From: Caenibius sp. WL
GTDB lineage: Bacteria; Pseudomonadota; Alphaproteobacteria; Sphingomonadales; Sphingomonadaceae
Assembly: GCF_019803445.1 (NCBI RefSeq)
Contig: NZ_CP081844.1
Span: 2,616,501-2,680,500 of the forward strand
Reading direction: 5' to 3'
DNA length: 64,000 nucleotides
Under the pieces are notes generated by a model. The model was given only the letters and a program-made list of their open reading frames with translations, was not told the DNA's origin and did no database searches. Both the position numbers and the translations under genes were made by a program. This document shows, piece after piece, positions 29,021 through 38,359 of this stretch. The number at the start of each line of letters is the position of its first letter. The first letter of the stretch is position 1.

Positions 29021-29986
29021 ATGCACTATGTCCATGCGGATCAGCCCGGCATTTCCCGCAAGGCCTTGAAGCGGGGATGGGCCTATTACGACGAGCATGG
29101 CCATCGCATAACCGACCGGGAAGAGATCGACCGGCTTAACGCGATTGCCCTGCCACCCGCCTATAGCGATGCCTGGTTCAGCCCTTCGCCGGACGCCCAT
29201 CTGCTGGCGACAGGCCGCGATGCGAGAGGGCGCAAGCAATACCGCTACCACCCCCGATTTCGATCCCGGAAAGAGCGCCAGAAGTATGCCAATTGCCTGT
29301 GCTTCGGCCAAGCCCTGCCCGCTTTGCGCAAACGCGTTGCCAAGGATCTGCGCCAGCGCAAACTGACGATGGAGCGCGCAGTCGCCGCACTGGTCCGCCT
29401 GCTGGATTGCGGGCATATCCGCGTCGGCAACGAACACTACGCGAAAAGCAACGGCAGCTACGGCGCCTGCACATTGCTGATGCGCCACGTCGATCATCGC
29501 GGCACCGGATTGCGGATTCGCTATCGCGGGAAAGGCGGCAAGGAGCAGGAACTTGAAATCGACGACCGCAGCCTTGCACGGTTCGTGCGCGACATGCAGG
29601 ATTTGCCCGGCCAGCGCCTGTTCCAGTTTCTCGACTCGGACGGCAATCTGCAAACCGTGGGCTCTACGGATGTGAACGACTACATCCGTGCCGCCATGGG
29701 CGACGCTTTCACCGCCAAGGATTTCCGCACCTGGGGAGCGAGCGTGGCAGCGTTCGAGGCGCTGGTGGAGACGGACGGCGAGCTAAGCCCCCAGGCCATG
29801 GCCGAAATCGTCGCCGGCCGTCTGGGCAACACCCCGATCATCGCCCGCAAGTCCTATATTCATCCCAAACTGCTCGAATTTGCCGGAAAGCCTCCAACGG
29901 CCAGCCGGAAGCGCAGACTCAAGTTGCTGCGCGGCACACGCTGGCTATCGCCCGCCGAACGCGGACTGTTAAAGTTCCTGAGCTAG
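29021..29986 (+). CDS. DNA topoisomerase IB (poxvirus type)
   Basis: This 321-residue enzyme relaxes supercoils through a 3'-phosphotyrosine intermediate. The N-terminal domain ends near RYHPRFRSRKERQKY. Catalytic residues are visible: Arg135 in HIRVGNEHY, Lys172 region in RYRGKGGKE, Arg236 in DFRTWGAS and Tyr279 in ARKSYIHP. Bacterial type IB enzymes are patchy in distribution and often sit with stress genes. Located next to pncC and across from a stress SDR, with UdgX and LigD close by. Confidence 0.92.
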   Translation: MHYVHADQPGISRKALKRGWAYYDEHGHRITDREEIDRLNAIALPPAYSDAWFSPSPDAHLLATGRDARGRKQYRYHPRFRSRKERQKYANCLCFGQALPALRKRVAKDLRQRKLTMERAVAALVRLLDCGHIRVGNEHYAKSNGSYGACTLLMRHVDHRGTGLRIRYRGKGGKEQELEIDDRSLARFVRDMQDLPGQRLFQFLDSDGNLQTVGSTDVNDYIRAAMGDAFTAKDFRTWGASVAAFEALVETDGELSPQAMAEIVAGRLGNTPIIARKSYIHPKLLEFAGKPPTASRKRRLKLLRGTRWLSPAERGLLKFLS

Positions 29987-30005
29987 GATCGCTCCTGCTC
30001 TCCGA

Positions 30006-30857
30006 TCAGCCGTTGACGATCGTTCCACCGTTGGGGTGCAGCACCTGCCCCGACATGTAGCTGGCGTCATCGCAAGCGAGGAACAGGAAACTGGGGGCGA
30101 CTTCGTTCGGCTGGCCGGGGCGTTTCATTGGCGTATTCTTGCCGAACGTCTTCATCTTTTCCTTACTCGCCCCGCCGCAGGGGTTGAGAGGCGTCCAGAT
30201 CGGCCCGGGCGCCACCGCGTTCACGCGGATGCCGTGTTCGATCAGGTTGGCGGAAAGCGAGCGGGTGAAAGCAGTGATGGCGCCTTTGCTGCTCGAATAG
30301 TCGAGCAGTTCCTCCGACCCTTTGTAATTCACCACACTGGTGCAATTGATGATCGCCGCCCCCTTTTTCAAATGCGGGCGCGCGGCGCGGACCAGGTAGA
30401 ACATCGAAAAGATGTTTGTCTGGAAAGTCCGCTGCAACTGCTCGTCTGAAATGTCTTCAATCTCCTGATCGGGGTGCTGTTCGCCCGCGTTGTTGACGAG
30501 GATATCCAGCTGCCCGAACGCCTTGATCGTCTTGGCGACCACCTGCTCGCAGAATTTCGGATCACCGAGATCGCCGGAGAGAAAGATGGCCTTGCTCCCC
30601 TCCTCCTCGACAATACGAGCCGTTTCTTCCGCATCGTCATGTTCGGAAAGATAGGCGATCGCCACATTGGCGCCTTCGCGCGCGAAAAGAGCCGCAACCG
30701 CACGTCCGATACCGCTGTCCGCGCCCGTAATCAGCGCGACTTTGCCCGCCAGCCTGCCGGAACCGGGATACTTCGGTTCCCATTCGGGCTTGGGAGTCAG
30801 TTTGCTCTCATGGCCCGGCAACTTTCCTTCCGGCACCGGGGCGACTTTCGCAACCAT
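30006..30857 (-). CDS. Stress-type SDR oxidoreductase (YghA/YdaD-like)
   Basis: This short-chain dehydrogenase of 283 residues has the long N-terminal extension (PKPEWEPKYPGSGRLAGK) typical of general-stress SDRs such as YghA, YdaD and YhxC. It has TGADSGIG at 44-51, NNAG at 122-125 and catalytic Tyr187/Lys191 in YSSSK, and QVLHPNGG near the end. The ATG at 30857 has GGAGG 5 bp upstream. A perfect EcfG-type promoter lies 25 bp before the start, so it is most likely a general stress response gene. Confidence 0.9.
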   Translation of the reverse strand: MVAKVAPVPEGKLPGHESKLTPKPEWEPKYPGSGRLAGKVALITGADSGIGRAVAALFAREGANVAIAYLSEHDDAEETARIVEEEGSKAIFLSGDLGDPKFCEQVVAKTIKAFGQLDILVNNAGEQHPDQEIEDISDEQLQRTFQTNIFSMFYLVRAARPHLKKGAAIINCTSVVNYKGSEELLDYSSSKGAITAFTRSLSANLIEHGIRVNAVAPGPIWTPLNPCGGASKEKMKTFGKNTPMKRPGQPNEVAPSFLFLACDDASYMSGQVLHPNGGTIVNG

Positions 30858-30881
30858 GGCATCCTCCAATATCGCAAGGGA

Positions 30882-30907
30882 AACGCTTCAGGTTCTCTGG
30901 CCGTTCC
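30882..30907 (-). promoter_or_regulatory. EcfG-type general stress promoter of the stress SDR
   Basis: On the minus strand GGAAC (30907-30903) is followed after exactly 17 bp by CGTTT (30885-30881). This matches the alphaproteobacterial EcfG consensus GGAAC-N16/17-CGTT without mismatch. A start site near 30874 would leave a short leader carrying the GGAGG ribosome site of the SDR gene. Confidence 0.75.
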
Positions 30908-30981
30908 ACCGCCGGATGGATGAAGGGCGCGGTCCGCCGCAGTTGGGAGGAGCCCGGGCGCAAAACGCACGCCCAAAGGTA

Positions 30982-31578
30982 TCAGCAGGCCTGCGTGGCT
31001 GCCTTGATCGCCACTGCCAGATCCCGGGTGAAGCGTTCCCGCTCTTCATGCCTGTCCGCCTCATCGCGCACGCGAAGCAGGTAGCTCGGGTGGACCGTGG
31101 GCACCAGTTTGCGCCCATCCCAGGCCAGAACCTTGCCGCGCACCGGCTTGATCGTGCGCTTCCCGGTGAGAGCGACCAGGGCTGTCCCGCCCAGAGCGAC
31201 AATCACCTTGGGATCGACAAGGCGCACTTCCTCGCACAGCCACCACCGGTAATGCTTGATCTCACCCAGCGTCGGGGGCTGATGCAGCCGCCGCTTCCCC
31301 CGCTGGACATATTTGAAACGCTTCACGGCATTGGTGAAGAACAGGCTGGACCGGTCCGCACCAAGCTCATCGAGGCAGGCATCCAGCACTCTGCCTGCTG
31401 GGCCAACAAAAGGGCGCTGCTGCTGGTCCTCCACATCGCCGGGCTGTTCCCCGATCAGCATGAGCGCGGCGTGCCTTGCCCCTTCCCCTCTGACAAGCGT
31501 GGGGCTGAAATGAGCGAGGTGGCCGCTTTCGTCCTGCTCCAGCGCGCGATACAACTGATCCAGCGTTCTAAAACTCAT
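30982..31578 (-). CDS. udgX: UdgX-type uracil-DNA-binding glycosylase without N-terminal CxxC
   Basis: UdgX proteins excise uracil and stay covalently bound to the abasic site. This 198-residue protein has motif GEQPGD at 43-48 (GEAPG in ordinary family-4 enzymes), TNAVKRFKY at 82-90, the UdgX loop KRRLH at 95-99 with the presumed attacking His99, and HPSYLLR at 163-169. The loop in the mycobacterial reference is KRRIH, so Leu replaces Ile. I see only Cys68, Cys115 and Cys198; the N-terminal Cys-x-x-Cys pair that helps hold the 4Fe-4S cluster in characterised UdgX is absent. It lies in the stress/DNA-repair block between the SDR and LigD. Confidence 0.85.
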   Translation of the reverse strand: MSFRTLDQLYRALEQDESGHLAHFSPTLVRGEGARHAALMLIGEQPGDVEDQQQRPFVGPAGRVLDACLDELGADRSSLFFTNAVKRFKYVQRGKRRLHQPPTLGEIKHYRWWLCEEVRLVDPKVIVALGGTALVALTGKRTIKPVRGKVLAWDGRKLVPTVHPSYLLRVRDEADRHEERERFTRDLAVAIKAATQAC

Positions 31579-31793
31579 TACAAACCTGCCGCTATGGCGG
31601 CCTTTCCTGCCGTTGGCATTATCTTCACTTGTGCGCTCGTTCTCTCCAAGAGCGATGGCGCCGCGTTATTCAGAAAATGTGCGGCCGGCACTTTGGTTGC
31701 CGATTTCTGCACGGCCTGTGGCAGAAAGGCTTGGGCCCAGCGTTCGGGCTCATGATCCATGCCGAACCCACCGCCATTTAGGGAAATGAGGAT

Positions 31794-32201
31794 ATGACGC
31801 GTTTTTTCACTCGTATCGCGGGCCGCATCGCCTTTCTGGCGGGGCAGCCGTCCGCTTTTCTGCTCGCCTTGCTGATCGTTGCCGTTTGGGCGGCATGCGG
31901 GCCGTTTCTCAATTTCTCCGAGACATGGCAGCTGGTGATTAACACAGGGACCACGATCATCACCTTCCTGATGATCTTCCTGGTCCAGAACTCGCAGAAC
32001 CGCGATGCGGCAGCGCTTCAGGCCAAGCTCGACGAATTGATCCGGGTGGCGGCAGGCGCGGAGAACACCTTCATCGGTATCGAGCATCTGACCGAGGAGC
32101 AGATCGAAGCGATCCGCCGTAAACTGGAACAGGATTACGGGGTCGACGCAGACCATGGCGGCATGCACGCAACCATCCGGCGTCTCCAGTCCCGCCATTG
32201 A
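31794..32201 (+). CDS. Low-affinity iron permease family protein
   Basis: This 135-residue membrane protein has two hydrophobic helices (FLLALLIVAVWAACGPFLNF and LVINTGTTIITFLMIFLVQ) and the family tail NSQNRDAAALQAKLDELIR. GAENTFIGIEHLTEEQ follows. The family is named after yeast Fet4-like permeases, but bacterial members are short and their transport role is unproven. GAAATGAGGAT precedes the ATG. It is convergent with ligD. Confidence 0.83.
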   Translation: MTRFFTRIAGRIAFLAGQPSAFLLALLIVAVWAACGPFLNFSETWQLVINTGTTIITFLMIFLVQNSQNRDAAALQAKLDELIRVAAGAENTFIGIEHLTEEQIEAIRRKLEQDYGVDADHGGMHATIRRLQSRH

Positions 32202-32207
32202 AACCGG

Positions 32208-34727
32208 TCAGAACGCGGGCAAGGACTGATCGCAAAAGCCCCAGCCGCGCAGCTTGTGGGCCCGCGAAAGCAGGCGATCCGCATCGCGGATGGAAAAGGC
32301 CTTCGCGTCGGCGTAATCATCCAGTTCGTCCCAGCCGATCGGGGTCGCCACTGTCGCCCCCGGCCTCGCTCTCGCCGAATAGGGAACGACCGAAGTCGAG
32401 CCCCGCTGATTGCGCAGCCAGTCGATGAATATCCGCCCTTGCCGCTTCGCCTTACTCATCGTCGCGGTGAAGCGTTCGGGCGATTGCACCGCCATTGCCA
32501 TTGCGAAACGCTGCGCGAAATCCTTGACCGTTTCCCAGGTCGCACCGGGGGTCAGGGGGGCGATGACATGTATCCCCTTGCCGCCCGACAGCATGGCGAA
32601 ATTAACCAGCCCCATATCGGAAAGGGTCCGCGAGATATCGCGCGCGGCGCGGCGCACATCGGCAAAATCGAGGCCGACATCCGGATCGAGATCAAATACT
32701 AGCCGATCCGGTTTCTCAATCGCATCGGTGCGCGATTGCCAGCCATGGAATTCGATCGTGCCCATCTGGACACACGCGATCAGGCCGTCCCGATCCTCGA
32801 TATAGAGATAGTCCTCCACACCCCCATCCTTTTCCTTGATCGGGATGTGATGCACATGCGGCCCGAAGGAACCGCTGTCGTGCTTCTGGAAAAAGCATTG
32901 CTTCGCCCGGCCCTGCGGACACCGGACCAGACTGATCGGGCGCGAGGCGGCAAATGGCAGCATGAGCGCACCGATAGTGCGGTAGTATTCCGCCAGATCG
33001 CCCTTGGTGGCGCCGCTTTCAGGAAAGATCACCCGTTCCGCATGGGTGATGGTGATGCGATCCTCGGCAGGCACCGCAGCGATAGGCTCTTCCGCCCGCA
33101 CCTGCTCCGCCGGTTTGTCTTCCCGCAATCCGATGAAGCTGGGATGCCGCAGGATGCCGTCTCTGGTCCGTTCGGTATAGGCAATTTCCGCAACCAGTTC
33201 CGGCTTTACCCAATGCACGCTGCGCGCGGCGGGCGATGGCGCCTCAAGCGGGGGTGTTTTGCGCAACAGGCGCTTCAGCCGTGCATCCAGATCGTCCAGT
33301 GTCGCACTGCTGAAGCCGGTGCCCACACGCCCGCTATAGACTAGATCGCCATTCCTGTTCTGGGCCAGAAGCAGCGAAGCGAAGGGGCGGGAACGCGAAC
33401 GGCTCGCACTCCAGCCAACGACAATGAACTCCTCACGGTGCGTGCATTTGACCTTGACCCAGCTGTGCGAGCGTCCCCCACGATAAGGAGCGGAAACCTG
33501 CTTGGCGATGATCCCTTCCTGCCCCGCCCCGCACAGGGCCTCAAACAGCTTCTCACCTGCGCCGATGATATGATCGGAATAGCGCACCGGGCCCTCCGCA
33601 TCTTCCCCGATGAGCGCGGCCAGCCTTTCCTTTCGCTCGATCAGGGGCTGTGCCGTCAGATCCTTTCCGTCCACCGCGAGCAGATCGAAAGCGAAGAACG
33701 CCACTTTGCCGCTGCCCGATTGCAGCGCTTCCTGCAGTTTGGCGAAGCTGGGATTGCCGTTTCCATCGAAAGCGACGATTTCACCGTCGATCAACGCGGA
33801 AGAAATGCCGTGTTCCGCCATCGCCTTGGCGATGGTGGGGTAACGCTCCGTCCAGTCCAGTCCGGTGCGCGTGAAGATGCGGACCTTGTTCCCCGCCACC
33901 GCAATCAGCGCGCGATAGCCGTCGTATTTGACCTCGTGCAGCCATCCGTTGCCAGCCGGCACCGCGTTGACCAGTGAAGCGAGCTGTACCGGTCTGAATT
34001 TGGGCAGCGGACCACTTCGAACGCGCCCTTCGGCGCGACCTCTCCGCGCTTTCTCCACCGGTTTCGCCTGCCGTTCGGCAGCCTTGTCCGCCTTGCGCAT
34101 TGCCGCGTCCCAAGCCTTGCCTTTCTTGCCCTTGAGCGAGACGCGCCCCTCCGCATCGGCGGCAATTTCCGCCATCGTGCGCCCGGTCTTGATCGATGTC
34201 AGTTCGTGCGCGATCAGATCGTCGCTTCCGCCGGCATAGCGATCATCAAGTTTGCGCAGCAGCCAGTTTTCCCGCTTCTCGCCCGGCCGGGGCTTCATGC
34301 GGACCAGCAGCCATTCGCCTTTCATCCGCTGCCCGTGCAGCGTAAAATGCAGGTGCCCCTGTTCGAGATCGCGTTCGCTTTTCCCTGCGACCGGCGCCCA
34401 ATCACCCTCGTCCCAGAGCATCACACTCCCGCCGCCGTATTCGCCTTGGGGAATGGTGCCTTCAAACCCGCCATAGCTCAGCGGATGATCTTCGGTCCGC
34501 ACTGCCAGCCGCTTGTCGCCCGGATCGAGGCTGGGCCCTTTCGTGATCGCCCAGCTTTTCAGAACGCCATCTATTTCCAGGCGGAAATCGTAATGCAGCC
34601 GGGAAGCGGCATGCTTCTGCACGACGAAGCGATGTCCTGTACTTTTGCCGCGCGTGCCTTTCGGCTCCCGCGTTTTGCGGAAATCGCGTTTGGCGTTGTA
34701 AATGGCGAGCGGGTCAGATGAGGCCAT
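32208..34727 (-). CDS. ligD: DNA ligase D (LigD), PE-ligase-polymerase
   Basis: LigD processes and joins DNA ends in non-homologous end joining with Ku. The 839-residue protein has all three domains in the order PE, ligase, polymerase. In the phosphoesterase domain His39, His45, Asp47, Arg49, His81 and Tyr85 keep the spacing of the catalytic residues in the Pseudomonas enzyme. The ligase nucleophile is Lys267 in EVKYDGYR. The polymerase/primase domain, from about residue 545, has the metal pair in FDLDPD at 678-683. ATG 34727 has AAAAGGA upstream. No ku gene is in the window. A small membrane protein gene lies 58 bp upstream on the same strand. Confidence 0.95.
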   Translation of the reverse strand: MASSDPLAIYNAKRDFRKTREPKGTRGKSTGHRFVVQKHAASRLHYDFRLEIDGVLKSWAITKGPSLDPGDKRLAVRTEDHPLSYGGFEGTIPQGEYGGGSVMLWDEGDWAPVAGKSERDLEQGHLHFTLHGQRMKGEWLLVRMKPRPGEKRENWLLRKLDDRYAGGSDDLIAHELTSIKTGRTMAEIAADAEGRVSLKGKKGKAWDAAMRKADKAAERQAKPVEKARRGRAEGRVRSGPLPKFRPVQLASLVNAVPAGNGWLHEVKYDGYRALIAVAGNKVRIFTRTGLDWTERYPTIAKAMAEHGISSALIDGEIVAFDGNGNPSFAKLQEALQSGSGKVAFFAFDLLAVDGKDLTAQPLIERKERLAALIGEDAEGPVRYSDHIIGAGEKLFEALCGAGQEGIIAKQVSAPYRGGRSHSWVKVKCTHREEFIVVGWSASRSRSRPFASLLLAQNRNGDLVYSGRVGTGFSSATLDDLDARLKRLLRKTPPLEAPSPAARSVHWVKPELVAEIAYTERTRDGILRHPSFIGLREDKPAEQVRAEEPIAAVPAEDRITITHAERVIFPESGATKGDLAEYYRTIGALMLPFAASRPISLVRCPQGRAKQCFFQKHDSGSFGPHVHHIPIKEKDGGVEDYLYIEDRDGLIACVQMGTIEFHGWQSRTDAIEKPDRLVFDLDPDVGLDFADVRRAARDISRTLSDMGLVNFAMLSGGKGIHVIAPLTPGATWETVKDFAQRFAMAMAVQSPERFTATMSKAKRQGRIFIDWLRNQRGSTSVVPYSARARPGATVATPIGWDELDDYADAKAFSIRDADRLLSRAHKLRGWGFCDQSLPAF

Positions 34728-34785
34728 CGCCTGCATCCTTTTCACGCTCGCCATCAATCCAGACCGAGGGCACGGATACGCTCAA

Positions 34786-35043
34786 TCAATAGGTCGCCGG
34801 CGGGTCGCTCGCAGGAAAGCTTTCATCGCTTGCCTCGTCCACGGCATCCCAGCGGGGCGGATCGCTGCGCATCGCATCCGGCCCCGCATTGCGAACGGGA
34901 TTGGGCACGGAACTGCCAGCTTCCTTTTCGTCAAAGGCTGCATGCTGCGGGCCGTTGTTCTTCGATTTATGGGAATAGACCAGATAAGCAGCCGCCCCGA
35001 GGGCAGCAGCAGCACTGTAGCGCAATGCGGGTGTCAAATGCAT
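34786..35043 (-). CDS. Small membrane protein with DESFPASDPP tail
   Basis: This 85-residue protein has an N-terminal hydrophobic helix (YSAAAALGAAAYLVYS) followed by a charged region and the C-terminal motif DEASDESFPASDPPAT. This tail recurs at the ends of many short alphaproteobacterial stress proteins; its function is unknown. ACGGAGTTGATCCC precedes the ATG. It lies between ligD and otsA and may be co-transcribed with ligD. Confidence 0.72.
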   Translation of the reverse strand: MHLTPALRYSAAAALGAAAYLVYSHKSKNNGPQHAAFDEKEAGSSVPNPVRNAGPDAMRSDPPRWDAVDEASDESFPASDPPATY

Positions 35044-35204
35044 GGGATCAACTCCGTCTCACGAGCCCCGTCCTACCTTTAACAACAGCCAGTCCCGGCT
35101 TTTGGTTTCCGCGCTGACGCAGTTCGGCGGAAGTGATGGCCGATTTGTCGGATACGGCGGCGCGGCATGGCGCACGCTTGCGGAACGCCGCGCCCCCACG
35201 CCCG

Positions 35205-36581
35205 TCAACGGGCCCTTTCCGGCACGGCCTTGAGCGCCTCTGTAAACTGGGTGCGCCACCAGACCACGTCCTGTTCCTGCACATCCCGGATGAGCGTTTC
35301 CCAGCGCCGGATGCGCTCCTCCCGCGGCATGATCAGCGCCTGGCGGATCGCATCGGACATTTCCTCCGCGCTATAGGGATTGACCAGCAGGGCATCCGGC
35401 ATCTGCTCCGCCGCCCCGGCGAAGCGCGACAGGATCAGAACGCCGGGATCTTCTGGGTCCTGCGCCGCCACATATTCCTTGGCCACCAGATTCATGCCAT
35501 CGCGCAAAGGAGTCACCAGGCCGATTTTGCTGGCGCGATAGACACCGGCCAGAACATCCCTTGGATAGCCTTGGTTGACATAACGGATCGGCACCCAATC
35601 GAGCGCGGCATGCGCACCGTTGATGCGGCCCGCCAGCCCTTCCAGCGTGCTGCGAATGCGTTGATAGCTGTCGACCGATGCCCGCGAAGGCGGAGCGATC
35701 TGGAGCAGGACGACTTCCTTGCGCTCCTCCGGGTTATCGGTGAGAAACCGTTCGTATCCCAGAAAGCGTTCCTCGAGCCCCTTGGAATAATCCAGCCGAT
35801 CGACACCGACGATCAAAGCCCGGCCGACCACGCTTTCCCTCACGCGCTCGAACGTCTGGCGTGCCGTGTCGCTTTCGGTCAGCTTGGCGAATTCCGCCGC
35901 ATCGATCCCGATCGGGCAGGCGATCAGGCGAACCCGGCGCTTCCCCAGCACCAGTTCGTTTCCTCCTTCCAGCGTCCCGCCCAGCTCATGACAGACGTAA
36001 TCGCAGAAGCTTTCCACCCATTCGGGCGTGTGGAATCCGATCAGGTCATAGGCAAGCAGCGCTTTGACCAATTCCTCCGCTTCCGGCAGCGTGACCAGCA
36101 ACCGCCTCGGCGGCCAAGGGATATGGAGGAAGAAGCCGATCCGATTGCGCACGCCGCGTTTGCGCAGTTCGGCGCCAAGCGGGAACATGTGATAGTCGTG
36201 GACCCACACCAGATCCTCCGGCTCGATCAGCGGCGATACGGTATCGGCAAACCGCTTGTTGGTCCGTTGATAGCCGCCGGCGAAATCGCGCTCGTACTCG
36301 GCCAGATCGATGCGGTAATGGAACAAGGGCCACAATGTCCGGTTCGCATAGCCGTTATAATATTCCTCGATATCGTGATCATCGAGATCCACCGTCGCGG
36401 TCGTGACGCCATTTTCGCGTTGAAAGTTGATCAGGCCGGTAAACTGCTCGACACGTTCGCCCGACCAGCCGAACCAGATGCCGCCATTTTCCCGCAAAGC
36501 GGCATGCAGTGCGGTGGCCAGCCCGCCATGTGCGCCGCCGCCAGTGCTGACGCGGTTGGATATGACGATAATGCGGCTCAT
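35205..36581 (-). CDS. otsA: Trehalose-6-phosphate synthase OtsA
   Basis: OtsA (GT20) makes trehalose 6-phosphate from UDP-glucose and glucose 6-phosphate. The 458-residue protein starts MSRIIVISNRVS, with VWVHDYHMFPLG, GFFLHIPWPP, the phosphate/sugar loop VDRLDYSKGLEERF and TPLRDGMNLVAKEYV. Its ATG overlaps the GH15 stop codon (ATGA), so it is the third gene of a tightly coupled otsB-GH15-otsA operon. A longer frame to 36665 lies inside the GH15 gene and is not used. Confidence 0.95.
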   Translation of the reverse strand: MSRIIVISNRVSTGGGAHGGLATALHAALRENGGIWFGWSGERVEQFTGLINFQRENGVTTATVDLDDHDIEEYYNGYANRTLWPLFHYRIDLAEYERDFAGGYQRTNKRFADTVSPLIEPEDLVWVHDYHMFPLGAELRKRGVRNRIGFFLHIPWPPRRLLVTLPEAEELVKALLAYDLIGFHTPEWVESFCDYVCHELGGTLEGGNELVLGKRRVRLIACPIGIDAAEFAKLTESDTARQTFERVRESVVGRALIVGVDRLDYSKGLEERFLGYERFLTDNPEERKEVVLLQIAPPSRASVDSYQRIRSTLEGLAGRINGAHAALDWVPIRYVNQGYPRDVLAGVYRASKIGLVTPLRDGMNLVAKEYVAAQDPEDPGVLILSRFAGAAEQMPDALLVNPYSAEEMSDAIRQALIMPREERIRRWETLIRDVQEQDVVWWRTQFTEALKAVPERAR

Positions 36582-38359
36582 CTGATGGAACTCCACGGTT
36601 TGCTGAGCAGCACCGCGCAATTGATCATGCCCACCAATGAATAGGTTTGCGGATAATTGCCCCACAGCTCGCCCGTCTGCGGATCGATATCTTCAGAAAG
36701 CAGTCCGGCCGCCGTCCGGCGCGACAGCATTTCCTCGAAAAGAAGGCGGGCATCCTCGCATCGCCCGGTATAATTCAACGCCTCGATCAGCCAGAACGTG
36801 CAGACGTTGAACGCCGTCTTGGGAAGACCGAAATCGTCCTCCGCCGCGTAACGCAACATATGCGAGCCGCGCCGCAGCCCTTTCTCGATGGCCGACAACG
36901 TGTCGATATAGCGGGGGTCGTCGGCCGCCAGGAAACGCAAATCCAGCAATTGCAGCACGCTCGCATCAAGATCGTCACCCCGGAACGTCGCCGACATCCG
37001 GCGCGTATCCGGGCGCCACGCGGCATGTTCGATATGTTCGCGGATGCGCGCGGCCCGTTCGTTCCAGAAAGCCGCCCGATCATTCAGGCCAAGCACTTCC
37101 GCGGCATTGGCCAGCCGGTCGCAGGCAGCCCAGCACATCGCCGCGGAATAGGTATGGACATCCTGCCGGGTGCGCAGTTCCCATAATCCCGCATCGGGCT
37201 GATCGTGAAACTGCCATGCCCGTTCGCCGACTTTTTCCAGCGCCTTGAAATCCTCCACACCGGACATGCGGAACAGCCGCTGGTCCACGAAACTGTGCGT
37301 GTTGGACAGGACGATCTGGCCATAGGCATCGTGCTGTACCTGATTGTAGGCCTGATTTCCGACGCGGACAGGCCCCATGCCGCGATAGCCGGGCAACCCG
37401 CTGGCCACGCGCTCTTCGAGCCTGGTTTCGCCCAGCACGCCATACAATGGCTGAATATGGCCGCCTTTCGCGCTGTCGACGATGTTCCGCAGATAAGCCA
37501 GATAGCCTTCCAGCACATCGAGCGCCCCGAGGCGGTTCAACGCCTGCACCGTGTAATAGGCATCGCGAATCCAGCAATAGCGATAGTCCCAGTTTCGCTG
37601 AGATCCGGCATGCTCCGGAATGGAAGTGGTCAGCGCGGCAGCGATCGCCCCGGTTTCCTCATGCTGACAGAGCTTGAGCGTGATGGCGGAGCGGATCACC
37701 ACATCCTGCCATTCCAGCGGGATCGCCAGCCCGCGCGACCACTCGCGCCATTCGGCTTCGGTATCGGCCCGCATACCGTCTATCGTACGGGCGATATCGC
37801 TGGAAAAATGCTCGTCCGGCCCAAGGAAAAAGTACAGCGGTCCCTCCAGCCGGAAAACGCGCTCTTCATGGATCATCCCGATCGGCGCGGTTGTCGTGAG
37901 CCGCAGCGTCATCGCATCGGTACGATAGCGGAGATGGTTCGTCCCCCCGATCCGCTGGCGTGCCCGCCCGCCCCAGCCGGAGGCGGGCCGCAACCTAACG
38001 CGGATACGCGGGCGGCCTGCCAGCGGCCGCACGATGCGCACGAAAGCCACCGGCCGATAGCTGCGCCCGAGACGGCGGAAATAAGGGCAGAAATCGATGA
38101 CCTCTATGGCATTGCCATCCGCATCGACATGCCGCGTGCTGAGGATCGGCGTGTTGCCATGATAACTCTGATCGATCGATACGCAGTCTTCCAGATCGAT
38201 GGACCAATAGCCCACTTCGGGCTTGTCGCCGCCCAGCAGCGCCGAGAAAACAGGATCGCCATCAACACGCGGCACGCAACCCCAGACGAACCGCCCGGTC
38301 CGATCCACAAGCGCGCTGACCTGACAATTGCCGATAGGCCAGAGATCGAGAGAAGTCAT
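36578..38359 (-). CDS. Glycoside hydrolase family 15 protein
   Basis: This 593-residue protein belongs to GH15 (glucoamylase/trehalase/isomaltase). The N-terminal beta-sandwich starts LWPIGNCQVSALVDR, and the (alpha/alpha)6 barrel carries NWDYRYCWIRDAYYT and, near the C terminus, LLSEDIDPQTGELWGNYPQTYS, which contains the probable catalytic base. It lies between otsB and otsA with ATGA-type overlaps on both sides. A cytoplasmic enzyme in this place is likely a trehalase or an alpha-glucosidase that adjusts trehalose or maltodextrin pools, but specificity cannot be read here. Confidence 0.9.
   Translation of the reverse strand: MTSLDLWPIGNCQVSALVDRTGRFVWGCVPRVDGDPVFSALLGGDKPEVGYWSIDLEDCVSIDQSYHGNTPILSTRHVDADGNAIEVIDFCPYFRRLGRSYRPVAFVRIVRPLAGRPRIRVRLRPASGWGGRARQRIGGTNHLRYRTDAMTLRLTTTAPIGMIHEERVFRLEGPLYFFLGPDEHFSSDIARTIDGMRADTEAEWREWSRGLAIPLEWQDVVIRSAITLKLCQHEETGAIAAALTTSIPEHAGSQRNWDYRYCWIRDAYYTVQALNRLGALDVLEGYLAYLRNIVDSAKGGHIQPLYGVLGETRLEERVASGLPGYRGMGPVRVGNQAYNQVQHDAYGQIVLSNTHSFVDQRLFRMSGVEDFKALEKVGERAWQFHDQPDAGLWELRTRQDVHTYSAAMCWAACDRLANAAEVLGLNDRAAFWNERAARIREHIEHAAWRPDTRRMSATFRGDDLDASVLQLLDLRFLAADDPRYIDTLSAIEKGLRRGSHMLRYAAEDDFGLPKTAFNVCTFWLIEALNYTGRCEDARLLFEEMLSRRTAAGLLSEDIDPQTGELWGNYPQTYSLVGMINCAVLLSKPWSSIR

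Noticed and set aside
35070-35110. GGAAAC-N17-TGTT before the small membrane protein gene
   Set aside because: It needs an inserted base in the -35 and has a mismatch in the -10, so it is too weak to call.
35133-36644. Plus-strand open frame antisense to otsA
   Set aside because: otsA motifs on the minus strand are complete; the antisense frame has no motif or ribosome site.
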